Assembly: GCF_001628715.1 (NCBI RefSeq)
Contig: NZ_CP011120.1
Span: 806,001-870,000, forward strand
DNA length: 64,000 bases
Direction of reading: 5' to 3'
Origin: Acetobacter oryzifermentans
Lineage (GTDB): Bacteria; Pseudomonadota; Alphaproteobacteria; Acetobacterales; Acetobacteraceae
Each line of letters starts with the position of its first letter. Position 1 is the stretch's first letter. The translations under genes and the position numbers were made by a program. Under the pieces are notes generated by a model. That model had not been told where the DNA came from. It worked only from the letters and a program-made list of their open reading frames with translations, and searched no databases. Below are positions 1 through 9,129 of this stretch, one piece after another.

Positions 1-113
1 CGTTAGATCAGGCCGCACGCGCCTACGTGCCACCGGCCTAAAAAACGCTGTGCGGAAATGTGCGTGTAAGCAGGACGTAGCAGCGCGAATCTGATACAAG
101 CGGTGTTGTGAGC

Positions 114-1616
114 ATGACAACAACAGATACCCCCAGCCAGAAGGACGAAAGCCTTCTGGCCCTTACCCTTCGGCAGCCCCCGGCCAATGTGGAGGCCGAA
201 CAGGCGCTGCTTGGCGCGTTGCTGACCAACAACCGCGCCTATGACCGTGTTTCGGACTTTTTGGCCGGTGAGCATTTTGCCAACCGCGTGAATGGCCAGA
301 TTTATGAAGCCATTGCTCGGCGCATAGAAAACGGCCAGTTGGCAGACCCTGTTACCATGCGGGCCGAGCTGGAGCATTCCGGTATTTTGGCCAGTGTGGG
401 CGGTATGGCCTATATGGCCAAGCTGCTGTCCTCTATGGTCGGGATTATCAACGCCGGGGATTACGGCCGCACCATTCATGATGCATGGATCCGCCGCCAG
501 CTCATTGATATTGGTGAAAACGTGGTGAACAGCGCGTTTGGCACCACCATGGGCCTTTCCGGGCAGGATCAGATTGAGGCAGGGGAAGAAGCCCTGTTCA
601 AACTGGCAACGGAAAAAGGCAATGAAGGGGATTTTGTTTCCTTCAACAAGGCGCTGAGCGGGGCTATTTCTGTTGCAGCCCAAGCCTTCCAGAATGAAGG
701 CCACGTTACAGGCCTGACATCTGGCTTGCGCGATCTGGATAAAAAAACAGGTGGGCTGCATCCATCGGACTTGCTGATTCTGGCCGGGCGTCCTGCTATG
801 GGGAAAACGGCGCTGGCAACTAAAATGGCCTTTTCCGCCGCACGCGCCATTATGGATGATGCCGAGGAAACAGGAGAAAAGCCCAAAGGGGCGGTGGCTA
901 TTTTCTCGCTCGAAATGTCGGCAGAGCAGTTGGCTACCCGTATTTTGTCTGAACAGGCCGAGGTTTCGGGCGAGCGTATCCGCCGTGGTGATATTGGGCA
1001 GAAGGAGTTTGACCGCTTTGTGCGTGTCAGCCACGAACTGGCCCGTCTGCCGTTGGTGATTGATGATACGCCAGCTATTTCCCTTTCCGCCATGCGCACG
1101 CGCTGCCGTAGGTTAAAGCGTACGCAGGGCCTGTGCCTTGTGGTGGTGGATTACCTCCAGCTTATGCGGCCATCTGTTGGCACCCGCCCAGAAAGCCGTG
1201 TGTTGGAAATTTCCATGATCACGCAGGGGCTTAAAGCCATTGCCAAGGAACTGGAAGTGCCAGTTATTGCGCTTTCCCAGCTTTCCCGTCAGGTGGAAAG
1301 CCGAGAAGACAAGCGGCCCATGCTGTCGGATTTGCGTGAATCCGGATCTATTGAGCAGGACGCCGATGCGGTGATGTTTGTGTACCGTGATGAATATTAC
1401 CTGCAACAGCGTATGCCCAAGGAAACAGCTTTTGAATCTATGGAGAAATACTCCGTGGCGATGGATGAATGGCAGCGCAAGATGAGCTTGGTGCATAACA
1501 AAGCCGAGCTTATTTTGGAAAAGCAGCGTCATGGCCCCACGGGTACCATCAATCTGTTTTTCGAAGGCGAATACACGCGCTTTGCAGATTTGGATACCAT
1601 TCATCAGGATCATTAA
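114..1616 (+). CDS. dnaB: Replicative DNA helicase DnaB
   Basis: Hexameric 5'-3' helicase that unwinds DNA at the replication fork and works with primase and the Pol III holoenzyme. The 500-residue product has the DnaB N-terminal domain (after PPANVEAEQALLGALL) and a C-terminal RecA-like ATPase with Walker A GRPAMGKTA near residue 225 and Walker B VVVDYLQLM near residue 345. The usual hexamerisation and DNA-loop segments follow, including SQLSRQVESREDKRP and DLRESGSIEQDADAVMF. Length is normal and there is no intein. I chose the ATG at 114; a GTG at 108 in the same frame is equally possible because neither has a strong Shine-Dalgarno sequence. A terminator follows directly, so this is the last gene of its transcript. 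Identification is by family motifs and is secure. Confidence 0.97.
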   Translation: MTTTDTPSQKDESLLALTLRQPPANVEAEQALLGALLTNNRAYDRVSDFLAGEHFANRVNGQIYEAIARRIENGQLADPVTMRAELEHSGILASVGGMAYMAKLLSSMVGIINAGDYGRTIHDAWIRRQLIDIGENVVNSAFGTTMGLSGQDQIEAGEEALFKLATEKGNEGDFVSFNKALSGAISVAAQAFQNEGHVTGLTSGLRDLDKKTGGLHPSDLLILAGRPAMGKTALATKMAFSAARAIMDDAEETGEKPKGAVAIFSLEMSAEQLATRILSEQAEVSGERIRRGDIGQKEFDRFVRVSHELARLPLVIDDTPAISLSAMRTRCRRLKRTQGLCLVVVDYLQLMRPSVGTRPESRVLEISMITQGLKAIAKELEVPVIALSQLSRQVESREDKRPMLSDLRESGSIEQDADAVMFVYRDEYYLQQRMPKETAFESMEKYSVAMDEWQRKMSLVHNKAELILEKQRHGPTGTINLFFEGEYTRFADLDTIHQDH

Positions 1617-1623
1617 ACCTGTT

Positions 1624-1652
1624 AAAAAGGCCCCGCATGCTGGGGCCTTTTT
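1624..1652 (+). terminator. Intrinsic terminator after dnaB
   Basis: A perfect 11-bp stem (AAAAAGGCCCC pairing with GGGGCCTTTTT) with a 7-nt loop begins 8 nt after the dnaB stop. The T-rich 3' arm makes it a typical rho-independent terminator. The A-rich 5' arm means it could also end transcripts coming from the minus-strand gene on the right. Confidence 0.9.
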
Positions 1653-1827
1653 AGTAAAAACTTTCTAATATCCAGGTAACTTTAAAAAGTTCTCACGCTT
1701 GTTGTGTGGTGGCGTATGTGCCACTGCACGAACGTAGAGATATATTGCGCCAGCGTTTTTCCTAAAACACAACGTGGCAGGGTTTCTGCGGGCCATACAG
1801 GTGGCCCGCAGGAATAGAGTGGCCTTG

Positions 1828-4245
1828 TTAAACGGTTATCAGGTTTTGCCGCACCGTAACCGGGATCTTGTTTTCCTGAAACGCCTTCCAGATTTCAAAA
1901 AGAGCAGCACTGCGCACAACTTTTATGTCTGTGCCATTTGCGGCCTTGGCAGATCCAATCAGCAGGGCAGAGCCATCAGATACAGAAGACATGCTGACAC
2001 TTGGCTGCACGCTTTCATCCACATCCTTGCACGCGGCCAGAGTGCGAGCCATGACATCCATGGCTTTATCCAGATCAGATGCAAATGGCAGGTTGAGTTC
2101 TATGGTAAACACACCGGGCTTTTGTGCCTGTGTAGCGTTTTTAACCGCCGAGGTAATAAACTGCGAGTTAGGGACAATCATGGTGGATTTGTCCTCTAGC
2201 CGGATATCGGTAGAGCGTACGCTAATGCGTTCCACCGTGCCGGTAACGCCCGCAATAGTAACAACATCCCCAATGGAAACCGGGCGTTCGGCCATAAGGA
2301 TAATGCCCGAAACAAAGTTTTGCACAATGGATTGCAAGCCAAAGCCAATGCCCACAGAAAGCGCGCTAACAACCCATGTCATGCTTTTAACGGTAACGCC
2401 CAGCACCGCCAGCATGCTAAGGCCAACTAAAATCCATGCTGCATAGCTTAGAATACTCAGGATAGAGGCCTGCGCCCCGATATCCAACCGTGTAGTGGGG
2501 AAAAACCTTTGCTTGAACCAAGATTTTAAAATGTTGATGGTGTAATAGCCCACCACCGGCAACACAGCGCACAGCAAAATGGCATCCAGAGAGATGTGGG
2601 AACCATCGGTGCTGGCCTGACCATGAAACAGCCAGTAAAGCTGGTGCCATATCTGCTGTGGGTCAAACCCATCGCCGCTGGTGGCAACGGCATAAGCTAC
2701 GGCCAATAACAGCACATTTACAATACCGGGCACCACCACACACATCTGGTTTACAAACCGCGGGGGCAGGCCCAGTTCTACCAAATGCCGCCCCAAAGGT
2801 GCACTGGCCGGAAAAAGCGTGCTGGCCATAGCCGTAACCAAAAGAGAAAGCAGCAAAAGGCCTGTCATGCTGATAGCCATCATGCTTATCCATGAGATGA
2901 TGGTATAAGCCAGCGGAATGTAGCCAGAAAAAACAGCCAACCAGCAGATAATGGAAACGCCCATAGCTAGACTGATTAAAAACTGAGTGCGGGAAGGTTG
3001 GCTGAGGGTATCTTCTGTTTGATCGGAAATGCGCAATTCCCGCGGAATGGCAAATAGCAGGGGGCTTACAGCCAACACATACAGGCCATCCATTAATTGT
3101 ACGGACAGCATGGAAATGCCGCTTTGCGTATCAATATAACGCAGGAACCCGCGCATAATAAGCGCGCCTGCCAACCAGAGCGGAAACAGCCGTAAATTAC
3201 GCGCAATGGCGTCCGATATCGGAAAGATACGCCATTCCGGATGGCGCGAAAGCAGGCAAAACCCCAGTTCAATCACAAGCCCGCAAAGCGGAAACTGCGC
3301 GCCCATCATACTGCCAAGCGTGCTTAAATCTTCATCCAGCGCAGAGTTATCAAAGGCTAGAACGCTCCACACAATCTGAAAGGAAAAGCCCCAAGCCAGC
3401 AGGCTGAGCACACCACAAATAAGAGTTGCAATAATGGGGCGGATACGCCCCGCAGGCAAAAAACGCACCACCACCCGGCGGATAATCCCGTGTGAGAAAA
3501 ACCACCCCACCAGAAGCAAGGCGGAAAGTGCTATGCCACCCAGAGAAATAAAAATGCGCTTGCCAGCAAAAGCTACCCCCAGCACCCCCAGGGCTTCACC
3601 CCCTAGAGCGCTGAACCGCGTGGCGTCTGCATGGAAATGATTGGTAAACTGAGACCAGAAGTTGATCCCAAGCGGTGAAGGAAAGCGCTGCCACAAGGTG
3701 GCTTGCTGTATGGCCGTGCCATGTTGGCGCAGTTCACTTACAAGCTGTTGGGCTTCTACCTGATACAGCTTAAGCCGCGTCATGCGGGAATTGATATCCT
3801 GCTGCTTTTTGAGCAGAAGCGTGCGCTGCTCGGTAATGGAGGCCGGTTCTGCGGGGTCATCCTTGCCCGGTGGTTTGCCCAGAATATCCAGAAAGTTCTG
3901 ATAAACCGCCTGATAGGGTTTTAGGCGGGCTTGCAGGGTATCTGTTTGCGTGGCCACAGCATTGGCGCGGCGCAGCAGGGTGGCAAGCTCTGTTGTGCTT
4001 TGGCCGTTGCTTCTTTCCTGCTGGCTGCTTTGGTAAATGGCGCTTATTTCTGTGCCAATACTTTCCAGCGTGCTGTTACTAACAATATTCGCAGTATTGG
4101 TAATAAGGGTTGTTGGGGCCGGTGCTGTAACTGGTGCATTTTTTGTATCTGCTGCCAGAAGGGGGGAGCTGGTGCCAAAAAGCACGGCACCCTGCGTGAG
4201 TACAAAGCACGATAGAAAAAAAGAACAGAACCGCTTCAAACGCAT
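1828..4245 (-). CDS. MscS-family mechanosensitive channel with DUF3772 domain
   Basis: A large inner-membrane channel of the MscK/YjeP size class (805 residues), expected to release solutes on hypo-osmotic shock. The start at 4245 gives a signal peptide (MRLKRFCSFFLSCFVL...) and has AAGG about 9 nt upstream; the frame stays open 27 codons further but lacks a better start. After the signal comes a helical periplasmic segment resembling DUF3772 (to about residue 200), then roughly ten hydrophobic helices. The MscS core follows: SVGIGFGLQSIVQNFVSGI (pore helix), ERPVSIGDVV, and a beta domain containing VRSTDIRLEDKSTMIVPNS. Gating properties cannot be read from sequence. It stands alone on the minus strand. 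Confidence 0.9.
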   Translation of the reverse strand: MRLKRFCSFFLSCFVLTQGAVLFGTSSPLLAADTKNAPVTAPAPTTLITNTANIVSNSTLESIGTEISAIYQSSQQERSNGQSTTELATLLRRANAVATQTDTLQARLKPYQAVYQNFLDILGKPPGKDDPAEPASITEQRTLLLKKQQDINSRMTRLKLYQVEAQQLVSELRQHGTAIQQATLWQRFPSPLGINFWSQFTNHFHADATRFSALGGEALGVLGVAFAGKRIFISLGGIALSALLLVGWFFSHGIIRRVVVRFLPAGRIRPIIATLICGVLSLLAWGFSFQIVWSVLAFDNSALDEDLSTLGSMMGAQFPLCGLVIELGFCLLSRHPEWRIFPISDAIARNLRLFPLWLAGALIMRGFLRYIDTQSGISMLSVQLMDGLYVLAVSPLLFAIPRELRISDQTEDTLSQPSRTQFLISLAMGVSIICWLAVFSGYIPLAYTIISWISMMAISMTGLLLLSLLVTAMASTLFPASAPLGRHLVELGLPPRFVNQMCVVVPGIVNVLLLAVAYAVATSGDGFDPQQIWHQLYWLFHGQASTDGSHISLDAILLCAVLPVVGYYTINILKSWFKQRFFPTTRLDIGAQASILSILSYAAWILVGLSMLAVLGVTVKSMTWVVSALSVGIGFGLQSIVQNFVSGIILMAERPVSIGDVVTIAGVTGTVERISVRSTDIRLEDKSTMIVPNSQFITSAVKNATQAQKPGVFTIELNLPFASDLDKAMDVMARTLAACKDVDESVQPSVSMSSVSDGSALLIGSAKAANGTDIKVVRSAALFEIWKAFQENKIPVTVRQNLITV

Positions 4246-4417
4246 CAGAAAACCTTGTGTTTCAGGTGTCTGGAAAAAATAACCCTTATGTCCGTAACGT
4301 AGCGGCGCAAGAGGGGGTTGCGCCACTTTTAAGCAAGCAGCGTGGTGTTATAAGGAGAGTATGTGCAAGTTTCTGTTTTGTGCAGGCAGCATATATGCTG
4401 TGCACATTCCAACAGGC

Positions 4418-4445
4418 AAACCCCTGCCATCAGTAGCGGCAGGGG
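4418..4445 (-). terminator. Probable terminator after the small lipoprotein gene
   Basis: An 8-bp GC-rich stem (CCCCTGCC pairing with GGCAGGGG, loop of 9) lies about 30 nt past the stop of the minus-strand lipoprotein gene. On the minus strand it is followed by TTT. The T-tract is short, so this is a moderate call. Confidence 0.55.
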
Positions 4446-4476
4446 TGAAAATCAACTTATCGGAAAAGAGGTGGGG

Positions 4477-4626
4477 TTAGTCGTCATCACCAGTTTTCAG
4501 GTGATCATGATACCCGTATTTTTCCCACTGAGCGGCTGTGGTCAGATGCTTTGGTTCGCTGGAGCTGAACATGCCACAGGCGGATAGTCCCAAGGTGCAG
4601 GCTAGCAGCAGAACCGCGCGTTTCAT
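4477..4626 (-). CDS. Very small predicted lipoprotein (49 aa)
   Basis: A 49-residue ORF beginning MKRAVLLLACTLGLSACG. The n-region, hydrophobic stretch and lipobox LSAC (cleavage before Cys17) are textbook for signal peptidase II processing. The mature peptide would be only about 33 residues, hydrophilic, ending in acidic GDDD. No known family is recognised; it resembles the short lipoproteins often missed by gene callers. It lies between the mechanosensitive channel and mlaF on the same strand and has its own hairpin downstream. The call rests on the lipobox and clean reading frame; expression is unproven. Confidence 0.65.
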   Translation of the reverse strand: MKRAVLLLACTLGLSACGMFSSSEPKHLTTAAQWEKYGYHDHLKTGDDD

Positions 4627-4714
4627 CTTACCGAATATCCCTTACCCGTTTTGTCTGCTTTTTCTATCTCATTGCAGGGCAGTGCGGGCAAGTGGAGATT
4701 GCAGCCAAGTATGA

Positions 4715-5503
4715 TTAACGCCGCAATTCCATGCTGATGGGCCCTTCACGCCGCCCGTGTGTGAACTGATCTACATACGGGTTGCCGCTGTTCATGAGGG
4801 AAGATGCCGCGCCCTGCCAGATCAACTTGCCTTTGTAGAGCATGGCGGCTTCATCCCCAATGCGTTGGGCAGAGGCCATATCATGCGTAATGGCAATGGC
4901 GGTGGAGCCCAGTTTTTTCACGCAATCTACAATCAGCCCATCAATGACCGCGCCCATAATGGGGTCTAGCCCAGTGGTGGGTTCATCAAAAAACAGAATA
5001 TTCGGCTGGGCGGCAATGGCGCGGGCCAGGCCCACCCGCTTTTGCATGCCGCCAGAAAGTTCGGAGGGGTATAAATCCCCTACAGAAGGATCAAGCCCCA
5101 CCTGCGCCAGAATGGTGCCTGCATGGTTGCGGGCATTCTTGCGGGTGATCTTATGCAGGGCCAGTAGCCCGAAGGTAACGTTTTCCCATACGGTCAAACT
5201 GTCAAACAGAGCGGCGTTCTGGAAGAGCATGCCAATTTCGCTGCGCAGTTTTTCACGCCGTTTTTCCGGAGCGGCCAGAACGTTTTCGCCATCAATTTCA
5301 ATAATGCCGGAATCTGGCGTAATCAGCCCCAGAATACAGCGCAGCAGCACGGATTTGCCCGAGCCAGATCCGCCGATAACAACAAAGGATGTGCCTTGCG
5401 CAACATCCATGGAAACACCATCCAACACCTTTTTGGTGCCGAAGGATTTGTGCAGGTCTCGAATACGGATTTTAGGCGTGGTGCCTGTCATGGTCTGGCT
5501 CAT
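4715..5503 (-). CDS. mlaF: MlaF-type ABC transporter ATP-binding protein
   Basis: ATPase of the Mla-type phospholipid transport system that helps keep the outer membrane asymmetric. The 262-residue protein has Walker A GGSGSGKSV (about residues 43-51), Q-loop FQNAALFDSLTVWENV, signature LSGGMQKRVGLARA, Walker B ILFFDEPTTGLDP and the switch His in ITHDM. The phrase LFDSLTVWENV and the signature LSGGMQKR are characteristic of the MlaF/Ttg2A family. Its start overlaps the stop of mlaE by 4 nt (ATGA), so the two are translationally coupled. No mlaD or mlaC gene adjoins this pair; the substrate-binding MCE partner must lie elsewhere. Confidence 0.92.
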   Translation of the reverse strand: MSQTMTGTTPKIRIRDLHKSFGTKKVLDGVSMDVAQGTSFVVIGGSGSGKSVLLRCILGLITPDSGIIEIDGENVLAAPEKRREKLRSEIGMLFQNAALFDSLTVWENVTFGLLALHKITRKNARNHAGTILAQVGLDPSVGDLYPSELSGGMQKRVGLARAIAAQPNILFFDEPTTGLDPIMGAVIDGLIVDCVKKLGSTAIAITHDMASAQRIGDEAAMLYKGKLIWQGAASSLMNSGNPYVDQFTHGRREGPISMELRR

Positions 5504-6285
5504 TGTGAAAAGAACAGGTCTGTCAGCAGGTAATCAAAGGCCAGCAGCATGATGGAGGCCGCCACCACCGCGGCTGTTGTGGCAGAGCCCACACCTTCTG
5601 CCCCGCCTTTGCTGTTGTAGCCGTAATAGCAGCCCATCAGCGCAATAAGGAACCCAAACAGCGCCGCTTTTACCAACCCCACCGTGACATCAATGGCCTT
5701 AAGAGAGTTGAGCGTGGCTGTAATGTAAGCAGGGGCAGAAAAGCCCAGCTTCACCACCGCTACAGTAAAGCCACCCGCAACGCCCAGTATGTCTGCCACC
5801 AACACCAGCAGGGGCAGGGCAATCAGCCCGGCCAGCAGACGTGGGGCAACCAGATACTTCATGGGGTTGGTGGAAAGGGTTGTAAGCGCGTCTATCTGGT
5901 CTGTTACGCGCATGGTGCCAATTTGGGCAGCCATGGCGGCACCTACGCGGCCCGCTACCATAAGGCCCGCCAGCACAGGCCCCAGTTCACGCGTAACGGC
6001 CAGCACCACAATACCGGCAATGGCGCTTTGGGCGTGGTATTGTGCAAACCCGGTATAGGATTGCAGCGCAATTACCCCGCCAGAAAATAGCGCCGTAAGG
6101 GCTACAACAGGCAGAGAAAAAAAGCCCGTTTCTAAAAAAGTGGATAAAAATACCCGGCCGTAAAACGGGGGGCGCACAATGTGCGAAAGCCCAGAAGCCG
6201 CAAACAGGGCCAAAGCCCCCGCCGCGCGAATAAGGGAAAGTGTAGCGCGGCCAAGGCGGGCCACAAGATCAAGCACCATGTCCAT
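5500..6285 (-). CDS. mlaE: MlaE-type ABC transporter permease
   Basis: Inner-membrane permease partner of MlaF for intermembrane phospholipid transport. The 261-residue protein shows five to six hydrophobic helices and the MlaE signature region: TRELGPVLAGLMVAGRVGAA followed by MAAQIGTMRVTDQIDAL. The frame is open for 60 more codons upstream, but that segment is polar and Pro-rich. I chose the Met at 6285 (MDMVLDLVARLG), preceded by AGGA at some distance. It is the first gene of the mlaE-mlaF pair. The upstream 207-bp gap is divergent with the sulfotransferase-like gene and contains an AT-rich stretch suitable for promoters. Confidence 0.9.
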   Translation of the reverse strand: MDMVLDLVARLGRATLSLIRAAGALALFAASGLSHIVRPPFYGRVFLSTFLETGFFSLPVVALTALFSGGVIALQSYTGFAQYHAQSAIAGIVVLAVTRELGPVLAGLMVAGRVGAAMAAQIGTMRVTDQIDALTTLSTNPMKYLVAPRLLAGLIALPLLVLVADILGVAGGFTVAVVKLGFSAPAYITATLNSLKAIDVTVGLVKAALFGFLIALMGCYYGYNSKGGAEGVGSATTAAVVAASIMLLAFDYLLTDLFFSQ

Positions 6286-6492
6286 GAGTGTGGACTGTCC
6301 GTTCCTGCTGAAGTGTGAAAAGGCAGTTCCAGAGCCGTAACCTGTGCGGGCGGGTTCGTCAAAGCATCGTTGTGTGGTGGGGCTGGGGGATGGTGGTCTT
6401 GCAATAATAAATATTTGTTTAAATTTATGAACAGAGGTGGCAAACACCCCCCTGCCATTTTGCACAATGGCACTCTATAGGGGTGTTCAATT

Positions 6493-7524
6493 ATGGATGA
6501 TGTTTCCCGTTCTGTTTTTGTATTTGGGTCTCCTTGCACCACCAATTACGGCAAGGTTGTCTTTCTGCCCGATGGGCAGCTTTACGGGTATCGGCACGAA
6601 AACGAACATACATGGCGTATGGATGGAGAGGAGCTGTGCCTGCTGAATATGCAGGAGCAGGTGAGCAGCCGGTATCATCGAACGGGAAACGGGTGGGCTG
6701 GCACAGTAGAAGGCCGCAGATACCCCCTGTATCTTAACACCCTGATAACAACAAACACGTGTGAAACACCGGGCCTGCCGCCCGTTATGGTCAACACCAT
6801 TCCCAAGGCAGGCACGTATTATGTGGAAGCTGCGTTAAAGGCGGCAGGCTGTCCTTCCCACCGCCTGCATCTGGGTGGAGAGGATGTGGTGGATGATTAC
6901 CGTGACCTGCCGGATGAACGTGTGCACATTATGCCCGAAAGCGTGCGGCTGTATTGCCCGCTGGATCTGGTAACAGCCACGCTGCAAGGTGGGCACGTTG
7001 TGGCGCATTGTGATTTTCAGCACGTAATAGACCATGTGCGCAGCCAAGGTGTTGTGGTGCTTTCTGTTGTGCGGAACCTGCGTGATATCATGAAAAGCAT
7101 GTTTCGCTTTTTGCTATACATGATCCCGCCTGAGCCAGATGATTTTCTGGGCCAATTCTGGCGTGAGCAGGAAGGCGATGCCCGCGTGGCGGCCTTTTTA
7201 GCTGTAGAGCATGAACGTGGGCTGGAGCATGTGCGCCAGATGGCCCGCATGATGCTTGCTGATACATCGCCCCAAAGTATTGTGCTGCGTTATGAAAGTC
7301 TGAAGCAGGGTGATTTGCAGCCGCATAATATTGAAAAATTGCAGGCCATCAATCCAGAGTTCACGCAGCGCCTGTCTGCCGCATTTGTGCAGACATATGG
7401 TGCACGCACCCCAACATTTTCGGGCAAGGTTCGGCAGCAGCCAGACCCGTGGTGTGATGTGTTTGAGGCGTATTTCCATAAATCCGGCATGGCCGATCTG
7501 AACGCGCAATTGGGCTACGCATAA
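6493..7524 (+). CDS. Sulfotransferase-like protein with an extra N-terminal domain
   Basis: 343 residues, apparently two parts. Residues 100 onward resemble the PAPS-dependent sulfotransferase fold: a 5'-phosphosulfate-loop-like VNTIPKAGTYYVEAAL near residue 100-116, a 3'-phosphate-binding-like VVRNLRDIMKSMFRF near residue 190, and YESLKQG further on, matching the common YEDL element. Residues 8-60 form a separate short module (GKVVFLPDGQLYGYRHENE, then W and FL/LN turns) of a type I associate with glycan-modifying proteins; that association is from memory and is inference. No signal peptide is seen, so it is probably cytosolic. The acceptor is unknown. It is a single gene, divergent from mlaE and 85 bp upstream of radA. 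Confidence 0.7.
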   Translation: MDDVSRSVFVFGSPCTTNYGKVVFLPDGQLYGYRHENEHTWRMDGEELCLLNMQEQVSSRYHRTGNGWAGTVEGRRYPLYLNTLITTNTCETPGLPPVMVNTIPKAGTYYVEAALKAAGCPSHRLHLGGEDVVDDYRDLPDERVHIMPESVRLYCPLDLVTATLQGGHVVAHCDFQHVIDHVRSQGVVVLSVVRNLRDIMKSMFRFLLYMIPPEPDDFLGQFWREQEGDARVAAFLAVEHERGLEHVRQMARMMLADTSPQSIVLRYESLKQGDLQPHNIEKLQAINPEFTQRLSAAFVQTYGARTPTFSGKVRQQPDPWCDVFEAYFHKSGMADLNAQLGYA

Positions 7525-7609
7525 AAAACAGTTTCCGCGAGCCCTTGAGTTTGTTCCCGTTTTATTCCACATCAGGGGGGATGAACCGGACAGCACAAGA
7601 GCTTGCCTG

Positions 7610-9001
7610 ATGGCTAAAAAACCTTCCCGCACCTATGTTTGCACCAACTGTGGCGCTGTACATGCCAAATGGGCAGGGCAGTGCGATGCCTGCGGTGAAT
7701 GGAACACGCTGGAAGAAATGGCTGTAGAACCCTTGGCCGCATCCTCTGCCGCAGTGCGTGGTGGCAAGGGGCGGCGCGTGGCGCTACAGGCGCTGGAAGG
7801 GGAGATCAAACTTCCACCGCGCACCCAAACAGGTATTGCAGAGCTTGATCGGGTTTTAGGCGGTGGCCTTGTGCCTGCCTCTGTTGTGCTTGTGGGGGGA
7901 GACCCCGGCATAGGTAAATCCACCCTGCTGCTTCAGGCCGCCAGCAAACTGGCAGGCAAGGGCGAGCGAGTGCTGTATATTTCTGGTGAAGAAGCGGTAG
8001 ATCAGATCCGCCTGCGGGCGCAACGCTTAGGTGTGGCCGGGGCCAAGCTGGATCTGGCAGCATCTATTAACGTGGCAGATATTGTGGCCACGCTGGAAGC
8101 CGAGCCCGATGTGCGGGCGGTGGTGATTGATTCTATCCAGACCATGTGGCTAGAAACCATAGATAGTGCACCCGGCACGGTCTCTCAGGTGCGGGCCTGT
8201 GCGTTTGAGCTGATACGCGCGGCCAAGCGCCGGGGTTTCAGCCTTATTCTGGTGGGGCATGTCACCAAGGAAGGTGCGCTGGCAGGCCCGCGTGTGTTGG
8301 AGCACATGGTAGATGCCGTGATGTATTTTGAAGGCGATAGAGGCCACCAGTTTCGTATTTTACGTGCGGCCAAAAACCGCTACGGCGCAACAGATGAAAT
8401 TGGCGTGTTTGCCATGACAGACCGCGGGCTGGAGGAAGTTAGCAACCCATCTGCTCTGTTTCTGGCTGAACGACGAGGTAATATTGCCGGGTCTGCCGTG
8501 TTTGCCGGGCTAGAGGGCACGCGCCCCGTTTTGTTGGAAGTGCAGGCGCTACTGGCCCCTAAAAGCGGAGATGGCGCACCACGCCGCGCCGTGGTGGGGT
8601 GGGATACAGGCCGCCTTTCTATGTTGCTGGCTGTGCTGGAAACACGCTGCGGGCTCAAACTTTCTGGCATGGACGTGTATCTGAACGTAGCCGGGGGTTT
8701 GAAAGTGGCGGAACCTGCGGCCGATCTGGCCGTGGCAGCGGCTCTGGTTTCTGCCGCCAGCGGCGTGCCCACCAGCCCTGGAGAGGTTTATTTTGGCGAG
8801 GTAGGTCTTTCTGGCGAAGTGCGGCAGGTGGCGCAAGCCGATGCCCGTTTGAAGGAAGCCGCCAAGCTGGGGTTCGACCGTGCCGTGCTGCCCCGGCGCA
8901 TTGCACGCGGTAATACGCGCTCTCGGCCGCCGGAGGGGCTGCATCTGCGTGAAATCGGCCATATTTCTGATCTGGTGAGCGCGGAAATGGAAGCCGAGTG
9001 A
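7610..9001 (+). CDS. radA: DNA repair protein RadA
   Basis: RecA-like ATPase that helps process recombination intermediates and promotes branch migration. The 463-residue protein has all RadA/Sms landmarks: an N-terminal C4 zinc finger (CTNCGAVHAKWAGQCDAC), Walker A GGDPGIGKST near residue 100, Walker B-like AVVIDSIQTM, the RadA-specific KNRYGATDEIGVF motif, and a C-terminal Lon-protease-like domain (DVYLNVAGGLKVAEPAADLA) without the catalytic dyad. The ATG at 7610 is the first plausible start. In many alphaproteobacteria radA lies close to dnaB; here the two are separated by the channel, mla and sulfotransferase genes. Confidence 0.97.
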   Translation: MAKKPSRTYVCTNCGAVHAKWAGQCDACGEWNTLEEMAVEPLAASSAAVRGGKGRRVALQALEGEIKLPPRTQTGIAELDRVLGGGLVPASVVLVGGDPGIGKSTLLLQAASKLAGKGERVLYISGEEAVDQIRLRAQRLGVAGAKLDLAASINVADIVATLEAEPDVRAVVIDSIQTMWLETIDSAPGTVSQVRACAFELIRAAKRRGFSLILVGHVTKEGALAGPRVLEHMVDAVMYFEGDRGHQFRILRAAKNRYGATDEIGVFAMTDRGLEEVSNPSALFLAERRGNIAGSAVFAGLEGTRPVLLEVQALLAPKSGDGAPRRAVVGWDTGRLSMLLAVLETRCGLKLSGMDVYLNVAGGLKVAEPAADLAVAAALVSAASGVPTSPGEVYFGEVGLSGEVRQVAQADARLKEAAKLGFDRAVLPRRIARGNTRSRPPEGLHLREIGHISDLVSAEMEAE

Positions 9002-9055
9002 AACTGACACGTTGCTTTTTGTACGATGTATCGATATAGTGCGCCCCATAAAGAT

Positions 9056-9129
9056 GCGGATGTAGTTCAATGGTAGAACGGCAGCTTCCCAAGCTGCATA
9101 CGAGGGTTCGATTCCCTTCATCCGCTCCA
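9056..9129 (+). tRNA. tRNA-Gly (anticodon CCC)
   Basis: A complete cloverleaf. Acceptor stem GCGGATG (9056-9062) pairs with CATCCGC (9119-9125), discriminator U, and CCA is encoded (9127-9129). The D-arm contains AGTTCAATGGTAGAAC, the anticodon stem is GCAGC/GCTGC with loop TTCCCAA, and the T-arm contains GGGTTCGATTCCC. The anticodon CCC reads GGG. Size is 74 nt with CCA, as usual for tRNA-Gly. It follows radA by 54 bp. Confidence 0.97.

Noticed and set aside
3..41. A short plus-strand frame ending ...AYVPPA then TAA at the left edge
   Set aside because: It might be the 3' end of a gene beyond the window, but only about 12 codons are visible and no family can be recognised.
4387..4400. 14-bp perfect palindrome CAGCATATATGCTG
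   Set aside because: It is short, single-copy as far as I can see and not placed clearly at a promoter, so I did not call an operator.
4363..4587. Plus-strand 74-codon frame with AAGGAG upstream
   Set aside because: It runs antisense through the small lipoprotein gene, its product looks unlike a real protein, and the minus-strand lipobox gene is a better explanation.
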